NCBI GenBank assembly: GCA_026826555.1
Contig: JAKSZT010054308.1
Span: forward strand, 1,372,029-1,436,028
DNA: 64,000 bases
Direction of reading: 5' to 3'
Source of the DNA: Tolypeutes matacus
Lineage: Eukaryota > Chordata > Mammalia > Cingulata > Chlamyphoridae
Shown here: positions 53,467 through 64,000 of the stretch, in pieces
How the letters are laid out: each line of letters starts with the position of its first letter
Numbering within the stretch: the stretch's first letter is position 1
Notes under the pieces: model-generated
The model's input: only the letters and a program-made list of their open reading frames with translations
What the model was told of the DNA's origin: nothing
Database searches by the model: none
Translations under genes and position numbers: made by a program

Positions 53467-55756
53467 GTGAGGGACCCAGAGGGGCAGGGACCTGGGGAGA
53501 GGGCCAGGCCCAGCCTCTGTGCCCCCTCTTCTCTCCCATGACTGTCCCATCCACTGCTGCCCCAGCCCTCCAGCTTCCTGGAACCACTCCTCCCATTGAT
53601 TCTCCAGGGAATGTGAGAGGAGCAAGTGTGCCCAGGCTTCATTTTCCTGGGCTCTGGGGACCTCAAAGTACTCACCTCGTACTCTGCCTCCTGCCCACAC
53701 CAACATTCCCCCCACCCACCCCAGTACTCTCACACAGTTGGCACAATTGCCACAAGGGGGCTCGGCTCGTATTGTCTGGTTTCTGACCTTTCACCTTGCC
53801 CAAACACCACTGTCCAGCCTCTGACTAGGAATCTCCACATCTCCAGAATCCTGGTGTTCTTCTCCTTTGAGCTGACATGCCAGGTGTTCCAGGTACCACC
53901 TGGCTGACCTGTGTCACTGTGGATGCCATTTGGGGTGGGGGAGGAGGCTCCACTTCTGCCGGGCGGGCTCTCCAACATACATTGCACCCTGTCAGTGACC
54001 CAACCAGGTCCCAGGGCAACGTGGGCAGGACTGGGGCACAGAGTCGAGCAGGGAAGTTGACCCCTGGGCAGGGTGGAGACCCAGACCCAGGGCTGTGGGA
54101 TCTGTGGTGGTGGCAGCAGCCCCTAGTCACGTGCAGGCAGGCCGGCAGGTCTGGGGCAGCTAGGGCCCCATGAGACTTCTTTAATGGATTTACATGAGTC
54201 ACCATTTGGGCTTGCTTTATTTTTATTAATTTCTTTACTTTTTAGTGTAAGGAGATTACCAGCTTCAGGTTTAAACACATCCACAGGGGGCAAAAAAATA
54301 CAGTGAAAAGACTCTGAAAGAATCATGAATGAAACCAGTTTCCCCAAAATATCCTAAAGCTTTCCCTTTGGGGAGTTTAACTGAAAGCAAATTCTCTGAA
54401 GCAACTTAAGTTGAGGGGGAAGGTCAGGTCAGAGAACAGATATGAGTGAGGAGATGGAGAAAGATGAAAGAGAAAGGCCCCTAGTGCCCAACTCAACCCT
54501 GCCAAGGCCAGGCCCTACACTCACCCTTCTGAGCCCTTTGTGATAAGCAGGAGTCCTGGAGTCTGCCCTGATCCTGGGATACTGTTCTGACCAGAGAATC
54601 CACCTATGGGAGGTGTGGGGGGATGGCAGCATTCCAGGAGCACCAGCTGCTATGCTAGCTGGAATCTCAGACCTCCTGACTGCCTTCCCACCCCTTCCGT
54701 GCCCCACCCCTACTGCTGCCTTCTTCAGCAATTCCACTGAAGCATTGAGGGACTCCCCAGAGTTCTGGACTCCCAGAAATCAGAATGGAACAGGGATACC
54801 CCTGTCCCTTACTTGACCTGACAAAGACCCAAAGAAGTCTGACTCTCACTTCCCCCTCCCCAGTTAAAGCCATCACCAGACTCCACTCTGTGTCCTCCCC
54901 ACTGACCCCAGCTCCACATGGGGTGCAGGGTGCAGGCAGAGGTCACTGTGTGGCTGTGCTACCTGAGCTAGCACAGCATGTTCCTGCAGAGTTCCCTCCT
55001 GGGACGATAGGCAGGGCAGGGGTCCAGGGCTGCTGTGTACAAGGTCTACCCCAGGACCCACCTTAAGGTAGCTGTCAAGGAGGAAGCAGGTCAACCTGGG
55101 CACAGGTTAGGGGGTGGGGAGAACAGAGACAATGAGAGGGCCTGAGAGGTAGGGTAGAGTCAGAACTCCCAGGAGATGATGACAGAACTAAAGATTAGAA
55201 CAGAAAGACTTGTAGGCACTGAAATCCGAGGAGCATCTAACCCAACACCCCAAGAAAACAAGCTGTTCCGGCATTTGAATGGGACTGAGGGTTGGCCACA
55301 TGGGCACAGCTGGATTGGGAAGGTATCTTTACCATCTGTCTCCTGCCAAGTTTTTGCCTGTGCCAGTCAGCCTGTGACAGACACAGCAGCAGGTAACTAC
55401 AGTCATGCAGCAGTGACTGTGGTGGACAACATCCCCAGATCTGACTCACTGGGGGGCATTACCCCTGCCCCAGGTGAGGGAAAGGAATCAGTAGGCTGAG
55501 GTTGTTGGAGGGAGATAGGGGCATCTGGTCCAATGCTGCCCATAAAACAAGAGGGGTACAATGAGTGAGCACTGGGAAGATTTTCCTAGTAGAGATATGG
55601 TAAGGAGGAGGGAGATTTTTAGACTGGCAGCAGTTTGGATAGATGGTCTGATCCAGAGGATTCTTGAATTGAAGGCAGGGTGAAAGTGAGATGTTTCGAG
55701 AAATGGTGGAGAGCTAAGACACAAAGTGGAGTATAATAAATCAAAGTCAATTCAAG
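53467..55756. other. Unassigned DNA after the candidate exon
   Basis: Several exon-like open stretches lie on the plus strand here: about 53830-53880 (encoding NLHISRILVFFSFELTCQ) and 55365-55474 (QPVTDTAAGNYSHAAVTVVD, then donor CCCCAG/GTGAGG). Others between them contain stops. I cannot join them into one gene. Confidence 0.3.
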
Positions 55757-55852
55757 GGGAGCGATATAGCTCAAGTGGTTGAGTGCCTGCTTCCCAGGTA
55801 CAAAGTTCTGGGCTCAAACCCTGATACCTCCAAAGGGGGAAAAAAAAAAAAA
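55757..55852 (+). repeat. Short tRNA-derived SINE
   Basis: The GGGGAGCGATATAGCTCAAG head and a decayed B box (GGCTCAAACCC), ending in poly-A. AAAGTCAA flanks both sides. Confidence 0.75.
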
Positions 55853-56183
55853 AAGTCAACCCATGCTCCATTCCTTCTGCTGAGATTTTTCACCTAACTG
55901 GCAGAGGCTGCAGATACTAGGATGAACAACTAAAAAAGATCTCAAATCAGTAACTTAACCTCAGACCTGGAAGAACTAGAAAAAAGAAGAACACACTCAA
56001 CCCAAAGTGAGCAGAAAGAAGGAAATAATTATTAAAGCAGTGATAGATGACGTAGAGAACAGAAAAACAATAGAAGCAACAAAACCAAAAGTTGGTACTT
56101 TGAAAAGATCAATAAAATTGACAAACCTTGAGCTATATTGACAAGAAAAAAAGAGGATGCAAATAACAAAAATCAGAAATGAG

Positions 56184-56583
56184 GGGAGCAGATATGGCTC
56201 AAGCAGTTGGGCACCCATCTACCACATGAGAGGTCCGGTGTTTGGTTCCCGGTGCCTCCTAAAGAAGATGAGCAAACAGCAAGCTGACACGAGGGGCTGG
56301 TATGGCAAGCTGATGCAACAAGAGGACTCAACGGGATGACACAACAACAAGACACAATAAGGAGACATGAGAGACAACAAGCAGGGAGCAGATGTGGCTC
56401 AAGCGATTGAGTGCCTCCCTCCCACATGGGAGGTCCCAGGTTTGGTTCCCGGTGCCTCCTAAAAAGATGAGCAGACACAGAGAGCACACAATGAACAGAC
56501 ACAGAGCAGACAGTGAGTGCAAACAACAAGGGGGGAGGAAAGACATTAAAAAAATAAAATAAATCTTAAAAAAAAAAAAAAAA
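56184..56583 (+). repeat. Dimeric tRNA-derived SINE in LINE-1
   Basis: Two heads with the AGCAGATATGGCTCAAGCAG and AGCAGATGTGGCTCAAGCGA pattern at 56187 and 56388, both with a GTTTGGTTCCCGGTG B-box region. Poly-A tail. AGAAATGA flanks both sides. Confidence 0.85.
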
Positions 56584-57352
56584 AGAAATGAAAGGGGGGA
56601 CATTACTACCAACCTTACAGAAATAAAAAGGATAATAAGAGGATACTATGAACAATTATGCCCATAAATTAGATAACCTAGATGAAATGGAAAAATTCCT
56701 AGAAACACACAAATTACCTAAACTACTCTCTCTCACACACACACACAAACAGAAGATCTCAACATTCCAGTAACAAGAGATTGAATCAGTAATCAAAAGC
56801 TTCCAACAAAAAAAGTCCAGGATCAGATGATTTCCATGAATTTTACTGACAATTCAAATAAGAATTAACACCAATCCTCTTCAAACTCTTCTAAAATAGT
56901 GAAGAGGAGGGTATATTTCCTAATTCATTCTATGAGGCCAGCATTACCCTAATACCAAAGCCAGAGAAAGATACCACAAGAAAAGAAAATTGCAAACCAG
57001 TATCCCTTATGAATATAGATGCAAAAAATCTTCAACAAATTCCTAGCAAAATTAATCCAATAGCATATGAAAAGGATTATATACCATGCTTAAGTGGAAT
57101 TTATCCCAGGAATGGAAGGATGGTTTAGCATATCAAGAAAAAAATCCATCCATGTAATATACCACATTACTAGAATGAAGGGAAAACAAAACAAAACACA
57201 ACAACAACAAAAAAACATGATCATCTCAGTTGATGCAGAAAAGGCATTTGTCAAAATCCAGCATCCTTTCTTGATAAAAACACTTAGAACACTAGGAACA
57301 GAATTAAACTTCCACAACATGATAAAGGACATTATATTAAAACCCTACAACT

Positions 57353-57527
57353 GGGAAGCGGCTGTGGCTCAATCAGTAGGGCTCCCGTTTACCATATGGG
57401 AGGCCCCAGGTTCGGTTCCCGGGGCCTCCTGGTGAAGGCAAGCCCGCCCGCACGGCGTGGTTAGCTGACCCAGCGAGCACAAGCAGCAAGGGGAGGATAA
57501 ATGAATAAATAAATAAAATCTTAAAAA
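57353..57527 (+). repeat. DAS-type SINE in LINE-1
   Basis: Head GGGAAGCGGCTGTGGCTCAA and B box GGTTCGGTTCCC. It is nearly identical to the elements at 22448 and 61201. Target repeat ACCCTACAACT/AACCTACAACT. Confidence 0.92.
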
Positions 57528-58129
57528 AAAACCTACAACTAATGCCACAGTTAATGTTAAAAGACTGAAAGCTTTCCCCCTAAGATCAGAAGACAAGGAT
57601 GCCTACTTTCACCACTGCTATTCAACACTGTATACAAGTTATAGCCAGAATAATTAGGCAAGAAAAAGAAATAAAAGGCACACAAATTGGAAAAGGAAGA
57701 ATTAAAGTTAACCCTATTTTCAGATGATATGATCCTAAATATCGAAAATACCAAAGAATCTACAAGAAAACTACTAGAGCTAAATTTAACCAAGGCTATA
57801 AAGGATTTGTAAACAGAAAACTAGAAATCATCACTGAAAGAAATAAAAGAAGATCTAAATAAATGGAAAGACATCACATGTTCATGAACCAGAAGACTTA
57901 ATGTCATTAAGATGTCAGTACTACCCAAAGTGATTTACAGATTCACCACAATCCCAATAAAAATTCTGACAGCCCACTTAACATAAATGGGAAAACCAAT
58001 CATCACATTTATATGGAAGGGCAAGGGGCTCTGAATATGCAAATCCAATCTTGAAAAAAAAGAGCAAAGTCCAAGGACTCACACTTCCCAATTTTAAAAT
58101 TACAGAGCTACAGAAATCAAAAGAGCATA

Positions 58130-59086
58130 TACTCATAGCTGCAAGGAAGGCTGGGAAAGCAAATGTCTGATAAAAGGATAGGACTGGCCACTGGCTAAGT
58201 CTAGTAATTTTAAGGATTTTCTTTTGTCCACAACTCACAGTAAGAAATATGCTAACATGTGACCGAGAATACCCATCTACACACAGACTCACATAATCAA
58301 AATGAATTTCACAAATTAATATTTATCCCTACCAGGTATGATGTCCTTTAATATTTTTAATTATATTCCATTATTTATGTTTTTGTTTTTTTTTAGGATT
58401 TCCCAGCTTTATTAAGTGGTTCATCAAAGGGTGGCATCCCAGTCAGAACGCAGAAGGGAGCTTCCCCCAGTGGTACAAAGGGGAAGCTCATAGAAGTCCA
58501 AAGTGGAAGCAAGTGAGGAAATACTCTGACTGGCTGACATGAAGTTTCCATTTTACTTAGGGGGTGTCTTACAAGCTGGAGAGCAGATGTACTGATTAGT
58601 ATGGTCTCTTTGTCTATTCCATACTATTTAATTTTTTAAAATTCTGGGCACAACCTAACAGTTTGATATCATAACCCTCCAAGGCAGGACCCATATTTTA
58701 AAAAAGACTGGCTTACTTAGAACAGTCTTTGTTTACATCTTGGAGTTAGCAAGAGTTACCCTGAATAGCATCAGGCTTCTATGAGCAAGGAAGGAGGAGG
58801 GGTGGGAATTCAGTGTTTTGAAAAGCAGCAGATAGACTTTGCCACACCTTCTTCACTTCTTATCAGCAAATGACACAATTCTGTACATTTTCAGTTTCAT
58901 TACTTGCAAGTAACCTAAGGGCGACTTAAAATTTGAATTGTTAAAGTTAGTTATTTGGTAATGGATGATGATGATGGTAGCACAACATTGTGAATATAAT
59001 TAATACCACTGAACTGTATATTTGTAAGTGGTTAAACTGGAAATTTTATATTACCACATAAAAACTAAAAGAAAAATAACAGTGAA
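58130..59086 (+). mobile_element. Insert in LINE-1 ending in a LINE-1 3' UTR
   Basis: ORF2 homology breaks at CAAAAGAGCATA (about 58128) and resumes at GACAGATATATAGACCAATG (59097). The inserted block ends with a LINE-1 3' UTR segment (AATGGATGATGATGATGGTA, ATTAATACCACTGAACTGTA) and an A-rich stretch, consistent with a younger 5'-truncated LINE-1 plus unplaced sequence. Confidence 0.55.
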
Positions 59087-59462
59087 CTGACCCAGGGACA
59101 GATATATAGACCAATGGAATTGACCCAGAAATTGAATTGAGAATTCAGAAGTAAACCCATACATCTATGGCCAGTTGATCTTTGGCAAGGGTGCCAAGTC
59201 TATTCAATGGGAAAAGAATAGTCCTTTCAACAATTGGTGGTGGGAAAACAAGATATCCACATGCAAAAGAATGAAAGTGGACCCCTACCTCACACCATAA
59301 CAAAAGTTCACTCAAAATGGATCAATGGCCTAATTATAAGAACTAAAACTATAAAACTCCTAGAAGAAAACATAGGGAAACATCTCCAGGACCTTGGGGT
59401 ACACCACCAGCAGCAGCTATGCATCCCTTGCCTAAGCTTTGTGGATGGCTGGGGCCTCAATT

Positions 59463-60507
59463 AACTGCACCTGATAATCACCCACACAACTGCTGGGTGG
59501 AGACATGCTGGACCAGGTGCTACACAACATGCTCACTGCTCAACCTGATCCCCAGCTCTAGCTGCCCAAGTGTGGGACTTCAGATATAGGGTAACTCAAG
59601 GTGATAAGAAGAGGAGTGGAAAGGAAAGCATTAAAATGAAATACATAGTGATTTTCCTCAGAAAACTAGCCTTTGAAATAGGATTACCAGATAAAATACT
59701 TACACTAAAAAATTAATTATCTGAAATTCAAATCTAAGTGGGTGTCCAGTTTTTTGTTTGTTTGCTTTCTTCTGGCAATTCTACTTTGAAGAGGACCTGA
59801 AAGGACTGTAGCTTAACTCAGGGCTTTCTTGTCCAGGCACTGGGCCATCATCCTCCAAGTCCTCTTACCAGCCCAGACCAGCCCCTGTTCTCTCTTCCCA
59901 GTACAGTCTTCAGGGACTTGGCCCTTTTTCCTTTCCTCTTCAGAAATGTCACCACTCTCTTTACACCCTGGGCTTCCTCTTCCCAAGGCCTGACTATGAA
60001 GTGGGTTGCAGTTGCTCTAGCTGTCCCCTTCTTTGCCACTTACTCCCAAAATAAGGAGGGAGGGTACAGCCTCCTGACTGGTCTCTTTGCCTTTGGTCTC
60101 TCCACACTTCAAGTCAGCCTGCACTCTAAAATACCAGTCAGCTTAGATAATATCCCTGCTTAGAGAAAATTAGCACTGGAAAGAACCCCCTCTCTCTCAT
60201 GAAAGTTCTACCTCTAATCTCTAGAAAGAAAGATAGAAGGAAATAAACACAATAAAACACAAGCTCACAAGGCTTTAAAAGTTATCACAGTTGGAGAAGG
60301 TCTCAGATTTATAGCTGTGATTCAAACACATTCTCTCCCATTATTCCTGAGGATGAAGCTTGAGGCTGAACATTCTGGTGCCCATTTATCTCTATAGGCC
60401 CCTTTGCCGATCCTCTGGAGCATTTCTTTTTTAAGTTACTTATAATTTTCATTCTCTTACAAAATAAATTTAACTGTAAAATAACATTATATTCAAAAGA
60501 TCTCTTT
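59463..60507. other. Intergenic DNA, no gene seen
   Basis: Moderate-complexity sequence with no recognised exon or repeat family. Confidence 0.4.
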
Positions 60508-60944
60508 GATGGGGGCGGATGTGGCCCAAATGGCTGGGCGTCCATCTGCCATATGGAGGGACCTGGGTTCGATCTCCGGGACCTCCCGGTAAAAATTTAA
60601 AAAATATATATAGAAGGCGCATGGGCTGCCAGGCTGTGTGTGCTGGTGAGCCGCCAGGCCCCGGAAGCCATGCAGCAAGATGATGACATAACAGGAGAGA
60701 GACACAGGGGAGAGACAAGACGAGATGCTCTGAAAGCTCTGAAAACCAGGAACCAAGGTGGTGCAGGTGGCAGGACACCTCTCTCCTACATCGGAGGTCT
60801 CCAGGATCGAAGACTGGAGGAGGAGGATGAGAAGAGATGGCAGGAAACAGACACAGAGAATTGCCCAGCGAATGGACACAAAACAGCAAATGGGGAAGGG
60901 GGTGTTTAAAATGGGTAAAGTAAATAAATAAATCTTTTAAAAAA
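60508..60944 (+). repeat. Dimeric tRNA-derived SINE, second subtype
   Basis: Same architecture as 23635-24073: head GGGGGCGGATGTGGCCCAAA, spacer with ATGCAGCAAGATGATGACAT, second unit ACCAAGGTGGTGCAGGTGGC, tail AAATAAATCTTTTAAA. The target duplication is a perfect 15-mer, AAAAGATCTCTTTGA. Confidence 0.92.
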
Positions 60945-61200
60945 AGATCTCTTTGAAGGCCTCTGGAGCATTTCTGCACACACATTTTCTCCATGGCCCA
61001 GGGAATTGCTAGGCACTGGAGGAACTTAGGAACTTGAGGGAAAGAGAGCTGAGTCTCTTTTTGAGAATTCAACAAGAGATGTAAAATCTCTGGAAAGCCA
61101 TGTCAAAGCAAAACTAGGGAACATTTTCAAGGGAAGAAAAAGTGAAAATATGGAAACACATGCAGCTTGTACATATTTTAGTGTCATTAAAAATATAGGC
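60945..61200. other. Short unique intergenic stretch
   Basis: Nothing is recognised between the two SINEs. Confidence 0.5.
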
Positions 61201-61380
61201 AGAAGCGGCTGTGGCTCAATCAGTAGGGCTCCCGTTTACCATATGGGAGGCCCTGGGTTCGGTTCCCGGGGCCTCCTGGTGAAGGCAAGCCCGCCTGCAC
61301 GGCGTGGTTAGCTGACCCAGTGAGCACAAGCAGCAAGGGGGGGATAAATGAATAAATAAATAAAATCTTTAAAAAATATA
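61201..61380 (+). repeat. DAS-type SINE (cluster member 1)
   Basis: Head AGAAGCGGCTGTGGCTCAAT, B box GGTTCGGTTCCC, tail (AAAT)n-AATCTTT and then an AT run that leads into the next element. Confidence 0.92.
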
Positions 61381-61390
61381 TATATATATA

Positions 61391-61636
61391 GGGAAGCGGA
61401 CGTGGCTTAATCAGTAGGGCTCCCGTTTACCATATGGGAGTCCCCAGGTTCAGTTCCTGGGGCCTCCTGGTGAAGGCAAGCCGGCCCACGCGGCGTGGTG
61501 AGCTGACGCAGCAGGACGACCCAGCAACGGGAGACAAGTGGACACAGAAAAACACACAGCAAATGGACACAGCGAGCACAAGCAGCAAGGGGGGGGGGGA
61601 TAAATGAATAAATAAATAAAATCTTTAAAAAAAAAT
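61391..61636 (+). repeat. DAS-type SINE (cluster member 2)
   Basis: Head GGGAAGCGGACGTGGCTTAA, a longer middle with GGAGACAAGTGGACACAGAA, tail (AAAT)n-AATCTTT. It belongs to the same longer subtype as 25701-25950. Confidence 0.9.
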
Positions 61637-61647
61637 AAAAATATACT

Positions 61648-62146
61648 CTTTGGGATATGGGTCAAGCGATTGGGCTCCCATCTATCATATAGGAAGTCCA
61701 GGGTTTGATTCCTGGGGCCTCCTGGTAAAAGGCAAGCTGACCCGTGCGGAGAGCTGTCCTGTGTGGAGAGCTGGCCTGCGTGGAGAGTTGGCCTGCATGG
61801 AGAGCTGGCCCATGCAGAGTGCTGGTCCACACAGAATGCTGGCCCATGCAGGAGTGCAGGCCCATGCAGGAGTGCAGGCCCGTGCAGAGAGCATGCACAG
61901 CAAGATGACGCAACAAAAAGAGACACAGAGGAGAGACAATGAGAGACGCAGCAGACCAGGGAGCTGAGGTGGTGCAAGAGATTGAGTATCTCTCTCCAAC
62001 TCCAGAAGGTCCCAGAATCGGTTCCCGGTGCCACCTAAACAGAAGACAGACAGAGAAGAACACACAGAGAGCAGACAACGAGTGCAAAACAACAAGGGCA
62101 GGGGGAGAATAAATAAATAAAAATAAATCTTAAAAAAAATATATAT
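61648..62146 (+). repeat. Dimeric tRNA-derived SINE with expanded middle (cluster member 3)
   Basis: Head GGATATGGGTCAAGCGATTG. Between the two tRNA-like units lies an imperfect array of about six to eight GAGAGCTGGCC(C/T)GYR-type repeats of 13-18 bases (61745-61890). The second unit is near 61965 with GATTGAGTATCTCTCTCC. Confidence 0.85.
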
Positions 62147-62147
62147 A

Positions 62148-62236
62148 GGGGGTCGGATGTGGCTCAACTGGTTGGGCGTACGTCTCCCATATGGAGGGAC
62201 CTGGGTTCGATCCCCGGGACCTCCCGGTAAAAAAAA

Positions 62237-62282
<46 letters not shown>
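62148..62282 (+). repeat. Short tRNA-derived SINE with AT microsatellite (cluster member 4)
   Basis: Head GGGGTCGGATGTGGCTCAAC, B box GGTTCGATCCCC, then an A-run and (AT)n to 62282. It matches the first unit of the 23635 and 60508 dimers and is a single-unit form. Confidence 0.88.
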
Positions 62283-62287
<5 letters not shown>

Positions 62288-63250
62288 TCTTTGGTGGGTC
62301 AAAGAAGAAATTGTAAGTGAAATTAGTAAATATATTGAGATGAATGAAAATGAGAACACAAATTATTAAAACTTATGGGATACAGCAAAGGTGGTTTATA
62401 GACCTAAATGCCTATATTAAAAAAAAGAAAAAAGAGCTGAAACAAAAGATCTAACTGAACAATTGGAGAAACTAGAAAAAGAACAGCAAACCATTCCCAA
62501 AACAAGCAGAAGGAAAGAAATAACAAAGATTAGAGCAGAAATAAATGAAATGGAGAACAACAACAACAAAAAAAAAAACAATAGAGAAAATCAACAAAAC
62601 CAAAAGCTGATTTCTTTGAGAAGATCAATAAAATTGACAAACCCTTAGCTAGACTAGCAAAGAAAAAAAAAAAAGAGAAGATGCAAATAAATAAAATCAG
62701 AAATGAAAGGGGGGGGGCGGGGGGAGTTACAACTGACCCCACAGAAATAAAAAGGATCATAAGAGGATATTATGAGAAACTCTATGCCAACAAACTAGAC
62801 AACCTGGATGAAATGGACAAATTCCTAGAAACACACAACCTCTACAAGACTCTACAAGAAATACAATAACTTAACCAATCACATTTAAAGAGTCATCAAA
62901 AATCTCCCAACATCCACGACCAGAGGGCTTCACAGGTGAATTTATCAAGTATTTAGAGAAGAATTAACACCAATCCTCTTTCTTTTCTTTCCTTTTTTTC
63001 CTTTCTTTCCTTCCTTCCTTTCTTTCTTTCTTGCAAATAGAATCCAAAAGCATATCAAAAGTATTATACAGCATGACCAAGTAGAATTTATTCCTAGTAT
63101 ACAAGGGTGGTTCAACATAAGAAAATCAATTAACATAATAAACCACATTAACAAATTGAAGGAAAAAACCACATGGTCATCTTGATCAATGCAGAAAAGG
63201 CATTCAACAAAATCCAGCATCCTTTTCTTGATAAAAGCACTACAAAAGGG
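62283..63250 (+). mobile_element. Broken LINE-1 ORF2 fragment
   Basis: The sequence is colinear with LINE-1 ORF2 from GTAAGTGAAATTAGTAAATA to AAAGGCATTCAACAAAATCC, including a readable LEKEQQTIPKTSRRKEITKI segment (62472-62531). A CTTT-rich tract at about 62978-63032 replaces roughly 200 bases of the reverse-transcriptase region found in the 27.7-kb copy. Confidence 0.85.
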
Positions 63251-63477
63251 GAAGCAATGTGAATATTCTTGCTGTCCTGGTTTTGTGATAATCAGGGAAG
63301 GTTAAACATTCGCTATATTAGAAACCATGCATGTGTCCCCAGATCTAGTTTTTCTCCCTAGGTCTGGTTTTTAGAATGCTGGTGATAAACTAAGCCTGAT
63401 TTATTATATGACCATCCTGTATGGGAAAAGACTGTAACTTTGGGTATCTTTGGTCAACCTTAAGAGCTATGGCAGTG
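63251..63477. other. Short unique intergenic stretch
   Basis: Nothing is recognised here. Confidence 0.45.
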
Positions 63478-63935
63478 GGGTAGAGATGGCTCGGGTGGTT
63501 GGGCATCTGTCTCCCATATGGAGGGACCTGGATTCGACCACCAGGACCTCCCAGTGAAAATTTTAAAAAAAGAGAAATATAGAAAGTGCGTGGGTCACCA
63601 AGCTGCCAGGCCCTGCGAGCGGGTGAACCACCAGGCCCCTCAAGCCACGCAGCAAGATGATGACGTAAGAGGAGAGTGACACAAGGGAGAGTCAAGACGG
63701 GACACACAGAAAAACCAGGAACTAAGGTGGCACAGGCGGTGGTAGGACGTCTCTCTCCCACATCGGAGCTTCCAAGGATCGAATCCCAGTGAAGACAGGA
63801 GGAGAAGAATGAGAAGAGAGGGCAGGAAACAGACACAGAGAGTTGCCCAACGAATGGACACAAAAACAGCAAAAACAGGCAATGGGGGTAAAAATGGATA
63901 AAAGTAAATAAATAAATCCTTGGGGGAAAAAAAAA
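63478..63935 (+). repeat. Dimeric tRNA-derived SINE, second subtype
   Basis: Diverged copy of the 60508 element: first unit with TGGGCATCTGTCTCCCATAT and GGATTCGACCACC, second unit with AGGTGGCACAGGCGGTGGTA and GGATCGAATCCCAG, and an AAATAAATCCTT tail near the window end. Confidence 0.88.
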
Positions 63936-64000
63936 GTATAGGGGAGTAAGATACGGACTATAGTTAGTAGTAATAATACTTTGACAATGCTCTTTCATGA

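Larger units (their letters stand above)
55925..59462 (+). mobile_element. Broken LINE-1, ORF2 part
   Basis: ORF2 homology starts near 55925, with blocks such as [14 protein letters not shown], [20 protein letters not shown] (57202-57280) and the C-terminal GKHLQDLG end at 59397. Frames are broken throughout. Two SINEs interrupt it (56184-56583 and 57353-57527), and a 957-base foreign block lies at 58130-59086. Confidence 0.85.

Noticed and set aside
59848..60163. Possible SNAPIN exon on either strand near the right end
   Set aside because: None of the translated frames resembles SNAPIN, which should lie beyond the window if the mammalian gene order is kept.
61745..61890. Spaced direct repeats as a CRISPR-like array
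   Set aside because: The units are imperfect, 13-18 bases, with no unique spacers, inside a SINE in a mammalian genome.
61685..62359. A 224-codon minus-strand open frame
   Set aside because: It lies across two SINEs and an AT/poly-A tract. Its repeated CxxL/GPA-like pattern is the antisense of the GAGAGCTGGCC array.

Overview
The window is nuclear DNA from a placental mammal, very probably a xenarthran (armadillo, sloth or anteater). It carries about two dozen tRNA-derived short interspersed elements of the DAS type, whose 5' ends read like GGGAAGCGG(A/C)TGTGGCTCAA and whose B box reads GGTTC(G/A)ATTCCC. These are characteristic of Xenarthra and especially of armadillos. The gene order S100A16 - S100A14 - S100A13 (minus strand), then S100A1 - CHTOP (plus strand), matches the telomere-side end of the S100 cluster on human 1q21.3.

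Layout. 1-7.5 kb is intergenic, with a MIR, three MaLR-like solo LTRs and several SINEs. S100A16 has its coding exons at 8.1-8.7 kb and a probable untranslated first exon near 13.9 kb. S100A14 occupies 15.2-17.3 kb. S100A13 occupies 19.8-34.9 kb, and its single coding intron is 13.8 kb long because it contains a Tigger DNA transposon, itself split by a 6.7 kb LINE-1 that holds further SINEs. S100A1 lies at 37.8-39.3 kb. A GC-rich promoter at about 40.3-40.8 kb starts CHTOP, whose coding exons run from 41.7 to 49.0 kb. From 49.7 kb to the end is the interval that leads to SNAPIN in other mammals. It holds two broken LINE-1 copies, a dense SINE cluster and one possible unrecognised gene at 53.1-55.5 kb.

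Function. The four S100 genes encode small EF-hand dimers. All four share the same architecture: the coding intron falls in phase 0 in the hinge between the two EF-hands. All four assemble into full-length proteins (103, 104, 94 and 94 codons). CHTOP encodes the 248-residue RG-rich TREX/PRMT1 partner and is intact. The clearest gene-level oddity is S100A13, which lacks four residues in its basic C-terminal tail. The clearest regulatory oddities are in CHTOP: an 18-bp palindrome of two YY1-like sites in the promoter, a stop codon straddling the exon 2 donor, and a tandem NAG acceptor behind a run of 30 T. I see no prokaryotic-type or otherwise new multi-gene system. Comparisons with human and mouse proteins are from memory, and repeat family names are by pattern, not by a database search.
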